Source: JAICNG01 sp035765135 (GTDB lineage Bacteria; Gemmatimonadota; Gemmatimonadetes; Gemmatimonadales; Gemmatimonadaceae). From it: a DNA stretch of 36,858 nucleotides. This document shows, one piece after another, positions 1 to 10,300 of the stretch. How positions within the stretch are numbered: position 1 is the stretch's first letter; each line of letters starts with the position of its first letter. Location: contig DASTYE010000187.1 in assembly GCA_035765135.1 (NCBI GenBank), positions 1-36,858 on the forward strand. Reading direction: 5' to 3'. A program made the translations under genes and the position numbers. The notes under the pieces are model-generated. The model did no database searches, was not told the DNA's origin, and worked only from the letters and a program-made list of their open reading frames with translations.

Positions 1-269
1 CGCCCGCGCTCTTCCATCCATCGCATGACGCCGCCAGCGGCGTCGAGCCCGAACGCGGACCCGCCGGTGAGTACGATCGCATCGACGCGGTCGACGAGGT
101 GCCGCGGGGAGAGCGCGTCGAGCTCACGCGTGCCGGTGGCGCGTCCCAGCACGGCGGCGCCGGCGCGAAACGGGCCCTCGATGCCGCGGACGACGGTTAC
201 GCCGGTGGCTCCGACCTGGTCGGAGGCATGGCCGATCGCCATGCCCAAGGCGCCGAGGTCAGCGGCCAC
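1..269 (-). CDS. P1 family peptidase (DmpA-type), N-terminal part
   Basis: The 89 readable codons contain the segments AIGHASDQVGATGVTVVRG and IVLTGGSAFGLDAAGGVMRW, which match the conserved N-terminal part of the P1 (formerly S58) DmpA/BapA aminopeptidase family. The family matures by self-cleavage before a catalytic Ser/Thr further downstream, and that part lies outside the window, so activity cannot be judged. I placed the start at a GTG at 269, which overlaps the end of the upstream small gene by 11 bases. An internal ATG (about 240) is possible. The gene is the last visible one of a minus-strand run with the two small genes above it. Family assignment is strong; the substrate is unknown. 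Confidence 0.8.
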   Translation of the reverse strand, partial: MAADLGALGMAIGHASDQVGATGVTVVRGIEGPFRAGAAVLGRATGTRELDALSPRHLVDRVDAIVLTGGSAFGLDAAGGVMRWMEERG

Positions 270-558
270 GTCCCTTGGTCGGCCGGATCTTCGGGACGGG
301 GAGATCGATCGCGCGCAGCGCGACGGCGATCTCCTGGTCCTTGAGGCCACGGATCGCCGCCAGCAAATCGTCGCGGCGCACGGCACTGCTCACCGCCGCG
401 CTGCGCAGGGGCGCCGAGAAAGAGCGGTCGAGAGAGAGGAACACGAGCGTCGCGCGCCACACGCCAGCGCCGGCGTCGAACGCCGGATCAGCCATGACGG
501 TGTAGGCGCGGTCATCGAGGTCGAAACGCTCGCGCACGAGCAGCAGCTCGCCACTCAC
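259..558 (-). CDS. hypothetical protein, 99 aa
   Basis: I do not recognise a family. The GTG start at 558 overlaps the TGA of the upstream zinc-ribbon gene (GTGA), which indicates translational coupling. The same frame is open further upstream, but that stretch runs through the neighbouring gene. The protein has no signal peptide or membrane segment. It looks like a small soluble alpha/beta protein with a charged middle (DDLLAAIRGLKDQEIAVALR) and a basic tail (PKIRPTKGRGR). Its stop codon lies inside the start region of the P1 peptidase gene, so the three genes are probably one transcript. Confidence 0.6.
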   Translation of the reverse strand: MSGELLLVRERFDLDDRAYTVMADPAFDAGAGVWRATLVFLSLDRSFSAPLRSAAVSSAVRRDDLLAAIRGLKDQEIAVALRAIDLPVPKIRPTKGRGR

Positions 559-740
559 GTCGCCTGCGTCACTCCGCGCTTCTCCTGACACGCCTTGCAT
601 AACGTGATGCCCCGCATCTGACACACGAGACAGATGAACGTGCCACAGTCGTCGCAGGGATACCCCTCGGAGGCTCGCTCCTCGTTGCCGCAGTTGCGGC
701 ACTTCATGCTGTCGCGCTCTTTGAGCTCAGTCGGTGTCAT
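555..740 (-). CDS. small zinc-ribbon protein with four CxxC pairs, 61 aa
   Basis: Four CxxC pairs in 61 residues (CRNC, CDDC, CLVC, CKAC) predict two structural zinc sites, as in rubredoxin-like or double zinc-ribbon proteins. There is no catalytic domain. The ATG at 740 has an AGGAG about 11 bases upstream. A second ATG eleven codons in, just before the first CxxC, is an alternative start. The stop overlaps the next gene by four bases (GTGA). The space upstream is filled by a long palindrome. The role is unknown; proteins of this shape often bind nucleic acid or other proteins. Confidence 0.65.
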   Translation of the reverse strand: MTPTELKERDSMKCRNCGNEERASEGYPCDDCGTFICLVCQMRGITLCKACQEKRGVTQAT

Positions 741-770
741 CGAACTCTGGTCTCCTCTCGCCTGGAAAGC

Positions 771-868
771 GGGTCAAGGGCCAAGGGCCATGGGGAGGGT
801 CAAGGGTCAACGAAGTCACCGTAGACCCTTCACCCTCCCCTTGGCCCTTGGCCCCTGGCCCTTGACCC
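771..868. repeat. intergenic palindrome, word GTCAAGGGCCAAGGG
   Basis: The left arm (771-809) and right arm (824-868) are reverse complements over almost their whole length, with a loop of about 14 bases. Each arm is made of near-tandem GTCAAGG and CCAAGGG words, and the right arm carries about one extra word. It fills most of the 131-base space between the NtrC-type regulator and the zinc-ribbon gene, both on the minus strand. It could fold as a very stable RNA hairpin and act as a terminator or processing stop, but no clear T-run follows. Confidence 0.85.
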
Positions 869-871
869 GGT

Positions 872-2209
<1,338 letters not shown>

Positions 2210-5200
2210 CTAGCGACGCACCTCGGCGCAGAGCAGCTCGGCGACATCCTCCAGCGCGAACGGCTTGCAGATGTACGGCCGGCCGGCCTGCTGGAGGAAG
2301 GCGCGCGCACCTTCGCTCTCGACGTCACCGGTCGCGAATACGACCCGCGCCGCATGCTCCGGATCACTCGCCTGGAGCTCGGCAAACAGCTCGTCACCCG
2401 GCATGTCGGGCATGCGCAGATCGAGGAGGATTGCGTCGTAGCGTCGTGTTCGCGCATGGTCGAGCGCTTCACGCCCAGTCGCGACGGCGTCCACGACATG
2501 GCCTTCGCGCTCGAGATACAGCGACAGCGCGGCGCGAATGGCCGGCTCGTCGTCGACGATCAGGATCGTTCGCGGCGCCGCCGACCGCTCCGGCGCCACC
2601 GGGATCTCACCGGTACGTGGGGCCGGCGCATGGACAATGGGAAGCTCGACGGTGAACGTCGCGCCCTCACCCGGCGGTGACGTCACGCGAATCTGACCGC
2701 CGTGCTCGCGCACGATGGCATCCGAGATCGACAGCCCGAGTCCGGTTCCCTCCCCCACCGGCTTCGTCGTGAAGAAGGGATTGAAGATCTGATCCAGCTC
2801 GTCAGGCGGAATGCCCGGACCGGTGTCGGAGATGGAGGCGATGATCGACTCGCCTTCGTGCCGCGTGCGGAGGGTGATCCGCTTTACACCACTGTGGTTT
2901 CTCAATGCCTGCTCGGCGTTCGTCAGCAGGTTGAGCACGACCTGCTGTAGCTGGAACGAGTCCGCCCACGTCAGCGGGAGCTCGGCATCGTAGTCGGTCT
3001 CGACATCGATTTGATGGGTCCGCAGCGAATAACGACGCAGCTCGAGCGTGTCCTGTAGCACCTGATTGAGGTCGGCCTCGGTGCGCTCGGGATGCCGCTG
3101 GCGCGCGAAGATGAGCAGGTTCGACACGATCTTCGCGGCGCGCTTCGCTTCCTTGTGAATCGTCACGAGCGCGTCCTGCTGATCGGGCGTCGCCCCCGAC
3201 ATGGCGAGCATGAGCTGCGAGAACGCCATGATCCCGGCGAGCGGATTGTTCAGCTCGTGCGCGACGCCGCTCACCAGCTGGCCGACGGCCGCGAGCTTCT
3301 CGCGCTGGAGCAGCTGCTCCGCCAGCGTGCGCTCCTCGGTCATGTCGCGGACGATGCCCAGACATCCGGTGACCCGTCCCTCCTCGACGATTGGCGTCAT
3401 CGTCACCGAGCCGACTCGCAGCGAGTCCTGCGCGTCGCGGTATCGGATTTCGCCGCGCACCCGCTCGCCCCGCAGCGTCGCCTCGAAATGGGTCCAGACG
3501 GCGTCACGATCGGCCGCCTCGATCACATCGATGAAACGCATGCCGAAGAGCTCGCCGCGCGAGCGTCCGATCGCGCGCTCGAGCGCCCGGTTCACCGACG
3601 TCACGCGGCCGTCGGCGTCGATCGTGAAGATCGCGTCCGACGCCGACTCCACGAGCCGCAGATATCGCGCTTCCGACCGCACGAGCGCTTCTTCACGGGC
3701 GCGATCGGCGGTGAGATCGCGCACGATCGCGAGCACGCCGACCACCACGTTGCCCCGGAGGATCGGCGTGTTCGTCACCGACGCGACGCGCCGGTCGCCT
3801 GTCTTGCGGTAGAAGTGGCACTCGTACCGTTGGGGCGAGCCCGCCAGCGCCTCCTTGAAGTGCCCCTTTACCGACGCGACTTCCTCTTCCTCGAGCAGTC
3901 CCAGTACGCTCCGTCCGAGAAGCTCCTCCCGTCCGTAGCCGGTGATCTGGCAGGTGGCGAGGTTCGCCGAGGTGAAGATAGCGCGCTTGTCGAGCGTGAA
4001 GATCGCTTCGCTCGCCGTCTCGAAGAGGTGTCGGTACCGCGACTCCGACTGCGTGACCGCGTCGCGCGCTCGCCGCTCCTCGGTGATGTCTCGCAGCGAG
4101 GCTACCACTCCGGTGATCTGACCGACCTCTCGCAACGGAGCGGTGCTCACCGAGACGGTGCGGCGGTCGCCGTCCGCGCGAACGATGATCGTCTCGTATC
4201 GCTGGGGCTCGCCCGCGAACGCGAGATCCTCGCGGCGCGCCACCTCGTCACGCACGTCCGGGACGAGCAGCTCCGCCGCGGGCATCCCGATGGTCGCGCC
4301 ATCGGCGTACCCGAACAGATCGTCGGCGGCCGGGTTCGCGAACTCGATTCGCCGTGCACGGTTCGTGATGACGATGGCATCGCGCGACGTCTCGACGACC
4401 CGGCGATACCGCTCCGCGAGCATGTGGAACGAGGTGACGTCGTCGAAGGTGACGACGGCTCCGCCGTTAGGGTGCGGCGACGCGACGACGTCGAATACCT
4501 TCCCTCGAACCAGCGACCGCTGCGTCCCGTGACCAGTGTGGCCATCGAGCAGCGCCTTGCCGATCACACACTCGGCGGGCGGATGGTGCTCGCGAAGCAC
4601 GGCGGCGTAGAACGGCAGGCCAACGAGGTCCTCGGGACGCGTGACATTCGCGAGCTGGAGCGCGCGGGCGTTGCTCCTGATGATCCGCCCCTCGGCGTCG
4701 AGGACGACCATGCCACCGGCGATGGCATCGAACGCAACCTGCCATTCGCGCGTCGCGTTCTCGACCTCCTCGTACAACCGTGCGTTCACGATCGCGACGC
4801 CCACGTGGTCGGCCAGGCGCTGGAGAACGCGCGCGTCATCCTCCGTGAAGTCGGCTGCGCGGTTGATCACCGCAAGCGTGCCGATGGCTCCGCGCGCGGT
4901 GATCAGCGGAACGGTGACCACCTTCTGTATGCCGGCCCGATCGTACGCGGGCCGATACACGCCTTCCTCGGTCGCATTGTTGGCGATCACGTAGGTGTGC
5001 GTGAGGAATGCGCGGCCGTTCAGGCTGCCGTCGATCGGGAGGCGCATGCCACGAAGGGCTTCGGTGGCACCGACTGCCGCCACGATCTCCAGCTCGTTCC
5101 CGTCACGAAGCGTGACACAGGCTCCCTCGGCCCGCAGCAGCGCCTGGGTATGCCGCAGCGTGAGGTGGAGCACGTCGGTCAACCGAAGCGACTCGTTCAC

Positions 5201-6382
5201 CGCGCGCGCGACATCGGCCAGGGCCTCGCTCTGACGCCGCTCGCGCTGGCTCTCCGCGTACAGACGGGCATTCGCCAGCGCGACCGCCGCCTGCGAACCC
5301 ATCGTCATCAGGACTTCTTCATCCTCATCGGTATAGTCGCCGTGCGCGCGCGTATACGCCGCGAGCACGCCGAGGAGCTGGATCCCGACCATGATCGGGA
5401 CGGCAATGAGCGCGCGCGCGGGCTCGTCATCGCCAACGACGTCGTCCTCGCGGAGCGCCGCGACCGACTGCTCCGTGAGGCGCAGGGGACGGCCGGTCCG
5501 GGCGACCATGGCGATGGGTCCCGCGCCTAACGGCGCCGGCGGCCGGACGGATGGCACCCCGCCAACGAGGCGCACCAGCGTGATGATCCGGTGCATGTCC
5601 AGCTCGGGGCGCGCGATGACGATGCCGTCGGCATCGATGACGCGTGCGACCTGGCGGGCCAGCTCGCGAAGAATCTCGCCTTCCTCGAGCGAGCGCGAGA
5701 GCGCGCTCCCGACATCGTGCAGCCGTTGCAGGCGCTCCGCGCGCCGGCGGGCCACATCGGCGACCACCGCCTCCGTGATCGTGAGCACCACCTGCCTGCC
5801 TAACAGCTCGGCGGTGCGAAGCAGCGACTCGGAGGGCGGGCCATCCTCCGTTCCGGCGGCGAGGAGGAGCGCCACGAGGCGGCCGTCGCGGCGTCGCAGT
5901 GGGATGAGCACGATCTCGCTGGCATCCAGCGCGACCGCGGCCAGCTCACCGGCGACCCACGGATCGCTCGTGTCGAGGCGGATCGACGGGCCCCCGCTGC
6001 TGCGGAAGCGGGAGAGCTCGTCGAGTCGATGCGACCACGACGACGGATCGCCTAACGCACGCCGGACGACGCTCTCGGCGTCCGCGACCGGGCCCGCCGC
6101 CGCCACGAGCACGCGTTGGCCGGGCTCATCCTGGAGCGCCACCGTGATGCGCGAGAAGCCGAGGGCACGCATTCCGCGCAGCAGCACGCCGAGGCGCGCG
6201 TCGGTCGGCCCCGATCGCTCGAGCTCACGGGCGGCCTCCTGCAACACGAGCAACCGATCCCGCTCGCGCACGAGCTCGCGTACCGCTCGCGCCTGCTCCG
6301 GGGCCAGCCCCTCGAAGGAGGGAATCGGCGTCGCGGGCGTGGGACGTGAGGAGGCGGCAGCTGACCTTGAGACGTCGGTCAT
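2210..6382 (-). CDS. hybrid sensor histidine kinase with GAF and PAS domains
   Basis: This 1390-residue protein has no membrane segment, so it is probably a cytoplasmic sensor. I read three GAF-like domains (about 45-205, 225-370, 390-540), four PAS domains (about 545-1030), a HisKA dimerisation domain with phospho-acceptor His1042 in GVAHELNNPLAG, an HATPase domain (N-box TNAEQAL, G-boxes SDTGPGIPPDE and GEGTGLGLSI) and a C-terminal receiver with Asp1321 in LLDLRMPD. The receiver suggests an internal relay or a phosphate sink before transfer to the adjacent regulator. The ligands of the GAF and PAS domains cannot be read from sequence. A good promoter lies upstream at 6426-6454. The regulator gene follows directly. 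Confidence 0.95.
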   Translation of the reverse strand: MTDVSRSAAASSRPTPATPIPSFEGLAPEQARAVRELVRERDRLLVLQEAARELERSGPTDARLGVLLRGMRALGFSRITVALQDEPGQRVLVAAAGPVADAESVVRRALGDPSSWSHRLDELSRFRSSGGPSIRLDTSDPWVAGELAAVALDASEIVLIPLRRRDGRLVALLLAAGTEDGPPSESLLRTAELLGRQVVLTITEAVVADVARRRAERLQRLHDVGSALSRSLEEGEILRELARQVARVIDADGIVIARPELDMHRIITLVRLVGGVPSVRPPAPLGAGPIAMVARTGRPLRLTEQSVAALREDDVVGDDEPARALIAVPIMVGIQLLGVLAAYTRAHGDYTDEDEEVLMTMGSQAAVALANARLYAESQRERRQSEALADVARAVNESLRLTDVLHLTLRHTQALLRAEGACVTLRDGNELEIVAAVGATEALRGMRLPIDGSLNGRAFLTHTYVIANNATEEGVYRPAYDRAGIQKVVTVPLITARGAIGTLAVINRAADFTEDDARVLQRLADHVGVAIVNARLYEEVENATREWQVAFDAIAGGMVVLDAEGRIIRSNARALQLANVTRPEDLVGLPFYAAVLREHHPPAECVIGKALLDGHTGHGTQRSLVRGKVFDVVASPHPNGGAVVTFDDVTSFHMLAERYRRVVETSRDAIVITNRARRIEFANPAADDLFGYADGATIGMPAAELLVPDVRDEVARREDLAFAGEPQRYETIIVRADGDRRTVSVSTAPLREVGQITGVVASLRDITEERRARDAVTQSESRYRHLFETASEAIFTLDKRAIFTSANLATCQITGYGREELLGRSVLGLLEEEEVASVKGHFKEALAGSPQRYECHFYRKTGDRRVASVTNTPILRGNVVVGVLAIVRDLTADRAREEALVRSEARYLRLVESASDAIFTIDADGRVTSVNRALERAIGRSRGELFGMRFIDVIEAADRDAVWTHFEATLRGERVRGEIRYRDAQDSLRVGSVTMTPIVEEGRVTGCLGIVRDMTEERTLAEQLLQREKLAAVGQLVSGVAHELNNPLAGIMAFSQLMLAMSGATPDQQDALVTIHKEAKRAAKIVSNLLIFARQRHPERTEADLNQVLQDTLELRRYSLRTHQIDVETDYDAELPLTWADSFQLQQVVLNLLTNAEQALRNHSGVKRITLRTRHEGESIIASISDTGPGIPPDELDQIFNPFFTTKPVGEGTGLGLSISDAIVREHGGQIRVTSPPGEGATFTVELPIVHAPAPRTGEIPVAPERSAAPRTILIVDDEPAIRAALSLYLEREGHVVDAVATGREALDHARTRRYDAILLDLRMPDMPGDELFAELQASDPEHAARVVFATGDVESEGARAFLQQAGRPYICKPFALEDVAELLCAEVRR

Positions 6383-6399
6383 TCAGGCGGGATCGAGGA

Positions 6400-6420
6400 G
6401 CCCCCGGACACGGAGGGGGC
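6400..6420. terminator. GC-rich hairpin in the kinase leader
   Basis: GCCCCC (6400-6405) and GGGGGC (6415-6420) form a six-pair stem with a nine-base loop. On the minus strand it lies between the candidate promoter and the ATG at 6382, so it would be in the 5' leader of the kinase mRNA. It also follows the stop of the lipid-kinase gene. There is no T-run, so a role in termination is weak. It could instead affect translation. Confidence 0.4.
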
Positions 6421-6425
6421 AGGCC

Positions 6426-6454
6426 AATGTAGAGTTTCTTGACAGTAGGGTCAA
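6426..6454 (-). promoter_or_regulatory. candidate sigma-70-type promoter for the kinase/regulator pair
   Basis: On the minus strand, TTGACC (6454-6449), a 17-base spacer and TACATT (6431-6426) resemble -35 and -10 elements. Transcription would start near 6419, about 37 bases before the kinase ATG. The -35 overlaps the stop codon of the upstream lipid-kinase gene, so the pair may also receive read-through from that operon. Confidence 0.55.
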
Positions 6455-7344
6455 CCGACCCGAGGCAAAAGCAGTCGTGCGGCGCGCGGCTCGACCTGCA
6501 CGTCAATCGGCGTCAGCCCGAGAAGCTCGCCATCCGCCTGCGCGTCCTGCGGCGGATCGCACTCGATGCGAAAGCGCTGACCCGATCGGTACACCATGGC
6601 CGGGTGCGGGCGAAAGTCTTTTCGCAGCATACGCCACGCGATGCCAATCGCCTGCGCTCCGCTCGCCGGTGAGAAGACGCACAAGTCCAGGCGACCGTCA
6701 TCCCTGGCGATCCCTGGGCCCAGCACGAGAAAGTCGTTCAGGACGCCGCCGAAGTTCGCCACCATCACGGCCGATGCCGCCCGCTCGATCGTCTCGCCGT
6801 CAACGGTCGCACGAACCCGGAACGAGGTGTTGCGAAGGGACGCGCGAAGGGCGACGTAGCTGTACGCGATGATCCCGAAGCGGCGCTTCCAGCGTGCCGG
6901 CGTGTCGCGGATCATGAAGGAGTCCACTCCGATGCCGAGCGAGAACGCGAAGCAACGCCCCGAGGGAAGACGTCCGAGGTCAATGTCGGCGACGGAGCCG
7001 CGCAGGAGTGCACGGGCGGCGCGTCGGGGCGAGATGGGGATCCCGAGCGCGCGTGCGACCAGGTTGCCCGTCCCGCCGGGCAGGATGCCGACCGGGACGC
7101 CGCTTCGCGCCAGCGCACCGACGACCTCCATCGCCGTGCCGTCGCCGCCGAGCGTGAACACCACCGCGTAGTCCTTCGCGCGCGCGAGCGCGATCTCGGC
7201 GGCGTGCCCCGGCCGGTCGGTCATGGCGACGTCCACGCGTGCTCCATCGGAGCCTAACGCCTCGACGGCCGCGGCCAGGCGGGGTGAGGCACGGCGCGCG
7301 GCTGGATTGGCGACGAGGAGAAACGGCCCTTCTAGAAGCTCCAC
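6451..7344 (-). CDS. diacylglycerol/lipid kinase family protein (YegS/DgkB-like)
   Basis: This 297-residue protein has the DAGK catalytic fold: LLVANPAARR at the N-terminus, the nucleotide-binding FTLGGDGTAMEV and PGGTGNLVARALGI, followed by the beta-sandwich half with VANFGG and the C-terminal DGELLG motif. Family members phosphorylate diacylglycerol, sphingoid bases or other lipids at the inner face of the membrane. The GTG start at 7344 overlaps the end of tamB by 13 bases, so it is coupled to the outer-membrane assembly/lipid-transport operon. That context suggests a role in envelope lipid supply, which is inference. A second, more divergent family member lies at 24290-25138. Confidence 0.9.
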   Translation of the reverse strand: MELLEGPFLLVANPAARRASPRLAAAVEALGSDGARVDVAMTDRPGHAAEIALARAKDYAVVFTLGGDGTAMEVVGALARSGVPVGILPGGTGNLVARALGIPISPRRAARALLRGSVADIDLGRLPSGRCFAFSLGIGVDSFMIRDTPARWKRRFGIIAYSYVALRASLRNTSFRVRATVDGETIERAASAVMVANFGGVLNDFLVLGPGIARDDGRLDLCVFSPASGAQAIGIAWRMLRKDFRPHPAMVYRSGQRFRIECDPPQDAQADGELLGLTPIDVQVEPRAARLLLPRVG

Positions 7345-10300
7345 TCGCGGAACAGGTCGAGGCCGAACTGGCGCGGCCGGTTGAACTCGACGGCATCGCT
7401 CCGGCAGAGCGCGGCGCTGGTCGCGGGCTCGACACTCATCTGCACGGAGAATCCGTGATTCAGACGATGCTCGAGAGTGAGCCCGAACGCATCGAGGAAG
7501 CGATGGTTTTGCGCGTCCTGCCCACCGATGGAGCAGAGGCCCGCGTTCGCGCTGAGGAAGGTGCGCTCGGTGAGCTGCTTGCCGAGGGCGATGCGCGACT
7601 GCGCGAGAATGCCGAGCGGTCCGCCCTGGTTGAAGAACTCGCGGTCGATCGTCGTCGTGGCCGTCTGGAGCTGGAACATGTCGAGAAATTCCAGCTGCTC
7701 GACGATCGCGCGCTCGAAGAGCGCACCCAGCGTCGGGAGAATGGTCGCGAAGGCGGTCTGGAGCTGACCGGTATTCTCGGTCAGGAACGTCGGTTGTCCG
7801 GAGACGAGATAGCTGAGAATCTGCGTCTCCGAGATCTGAATGCGCTCATCGCTCGACAGCGCCAGCCTCGGTTGCGAGAGCGTGCCGCCGATCGTGACGC
7901 GAATGCGCACGTCGCGGCGATCGCTGCCTGCCTGACGAACGGTGTGGGCAGCGACGATGTCGAGCGAGGGATCGATCACCGGACCGCCAAAGAAGGTGAT
8001 CACTCCACGCTGCACCTCGAACGTGCGGATCACGCCCGGCGCGAGATAGAGGCGATACGTTCCGCGATTGGCGAGCAGCGGGCCTTCGAGGGTGAGGCGG
8101 TCGCCCTGAACCGTGATGTTGACGGAGCCCCCGAGCTTGATGCTCGCCTCCTGCGACCGGAGCCACACGTCGTCCCCGATGGCGATGTCGACGTTGCTCA
8201 CCGTCATATTGTTGACGAGAGCGCCTCCCCAATCGGTGCGGGGCGCCAGGTCGCCCGGGGCAAAGGACGTGTCGATGAACGATCTGAACTCCTCGTCTTC
8301 CAGGTCGATGATCTGCTTCCTCAGGCGCTCTCGCAGATACACGGATCCGCGCTCGACGCGAAGGCCGCCAGTGAGCAACGAGCCGCGAAAGGTCCCGGCA
8401 AGCTGGAGGCTTCCGCTGATCTCGAGGTCGGCGAGTCGGCGATTGCGAATCGCCTCGAAGTTGTTCGCACGAAAGCGGACGTCGAACGACGAGCGCTCCG
8501 CGAGGCACCGCAGGATGGAGCTGCGACCGGCGGCGCAAGCGCTGTCGGCGCGCTCGGAGAAACGCACGACTCCGGCGATCGACGCTCGACTGTTTCGTCC
8601 CTCGCCACTGGCCATGACGAGGCTATCGAGTCGAATGACGGGAATGGAATCACCGGACAGCGAGAGACTCCCGTTGATCCCGCGGAACAGCGTGCCGGTT
8701 GTGGCGAGCCCGAGCTCCGCGCCTCGAACGAGAACATTTCCAGCGAAGGTCGGCCGCGTCCACGTTCCCCCGACGTCGAGCCGAGCCTCCACTCGTCCCG
8801 TGGCGCGGGTGACGCGCGGCAGCATCGCCTCGAGCAGCGCGAGGTTGAGACTGTCGGCCTGCACGCGAACCCGAAGCGAATCATCGATGAGACGGCGCTC
8901 CACCTCGCCGATCGCGAGATCCACGGGGAGGTTCGCCGTCAGGTTGATCGCCGGCTGGTCGTCGCGCAGGAGACGCAGATCTCCGGTGAGCCGTCGGCTG
9001 GCATAGCTGGCGCGCGCATCGAGCCGCGGCACGCGCACCTCACCGACACGAACGGTGTCGGCCGTAGCGCTCAACTGCATGGTCGGATTCGAGCGCATGC
9101 CGGCCACGCGCAAGTCGAGTGACAGCAGCCCGCCTAACGGCGTCCGCGTCTGCACGAGGACGCCGAGGTCGGCTAGGGGGACCTGGGACATGCGGAAAGA
9201 GGCGTTCACCGGGCGCGTGCTCGGAAACTCGCCCGCGAGCACGACGCGAGCGCCTCCATCGGATGTCACGGCCAGCGAATCGACCGCAGCGCCTGTGGAA
9301 TCGAGCGTCACGCGGGAAGGCGAAGCGAGGGACCAGCGCCGCCCGCTGATCTCCGCGCCGAGTGTGTCGACGAGGAGCCAGGTGGTGTCGCTGCTCAGGG
9401 TGTACCCGAGCGAGACCCGCCCGAAGGGACCAGTGGCGCTGGCGATCGCCAGCCCCAATCGTCCGGTCGTCCGCGTCGTCGCATCGAGCGCCAGGCGCGC
9501 CGAGTCCAGGCGAACGCCCGCGACGACGAGCGTGTCGAGCGCGAGCCTCAGCAGTCCTGATGGGGCGCGCGGGAGTCCGGTGAGCGCAAACTCGCCGCGA
9601 ACGGAACGCACGCGGTCCCCGGCGACGAAGATCCCCCGACCCTCCAGCGTGCCGGCGGTGGCGAGCGAATCCACCGAGCCGGTGAGCACGCCCGAAACCT
9701 CGACGCGGCCGGCGAGCGAGTCGGCGTACGCAGTGATCAGCGAATCGCGGCGCGCCCCCGTGACCGTGTCCTCGCTCGCCAACGCCCGTGCGCCCCGGCC
9801 GGATCGGTCCGTCGGCACCCAGGGGCGCAGCCCTCCTAACGAGTCCACGACGATCGTATACCGGAGCGAATCCGGGCGCGTTGGCCCGAGCGAGAGCATG
9901 CCGCTGGCGGTGAGTGTGGCCGCCGTCGTCTCGACGCGCATGGTGTCGACGCGGACGCGGCCATCCACGAACGCGAGCGAGGCCACCGACGGAAAAAATC
10001 GGACGCCGCCCACCGTCGAGCGATCGAGCTCCACCGCGAGCGTACCCTCGAGGTTCGCCAGCGAGTCACCGCTCAGGTTGGCGCGATACCGCCCCGTTAT
10101 GCGGGAAGTGAGCAGATCGCTCCGTGCGAGCAGGACGCGGGGATTCAGCTCCTCGACCGCCCCGGTCATCGTCGCGGAGAATCGGGGTGGCGCGAAGTCG
10201 AAGCGCCCGTCGACGCTCATCATGCCGGCGTCCCCCCGCATGGTCGCGGCGAGGACGAGATCGGCCAGCGTGCCCAGCGCGCGCAGCGGACCAGTGTGCG

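Noticed and set aside
3092..5530. Long open frame on the plus strand opposite the histidine kinase (812 codons)
   Set aside because: It mirrors the kinase gene, is rich in Arg, His and Asp as expected of a high-GC antisense frame, and shows no domain. The minus-strand kinase has clear motifs through the same DNA.
6439..6444. Perfect TTGACA on the plus strand
   Set aside because: No plus-strand gene follows and no -10 stands at the right distance. The overlapping minus-strand TTGACC has both.
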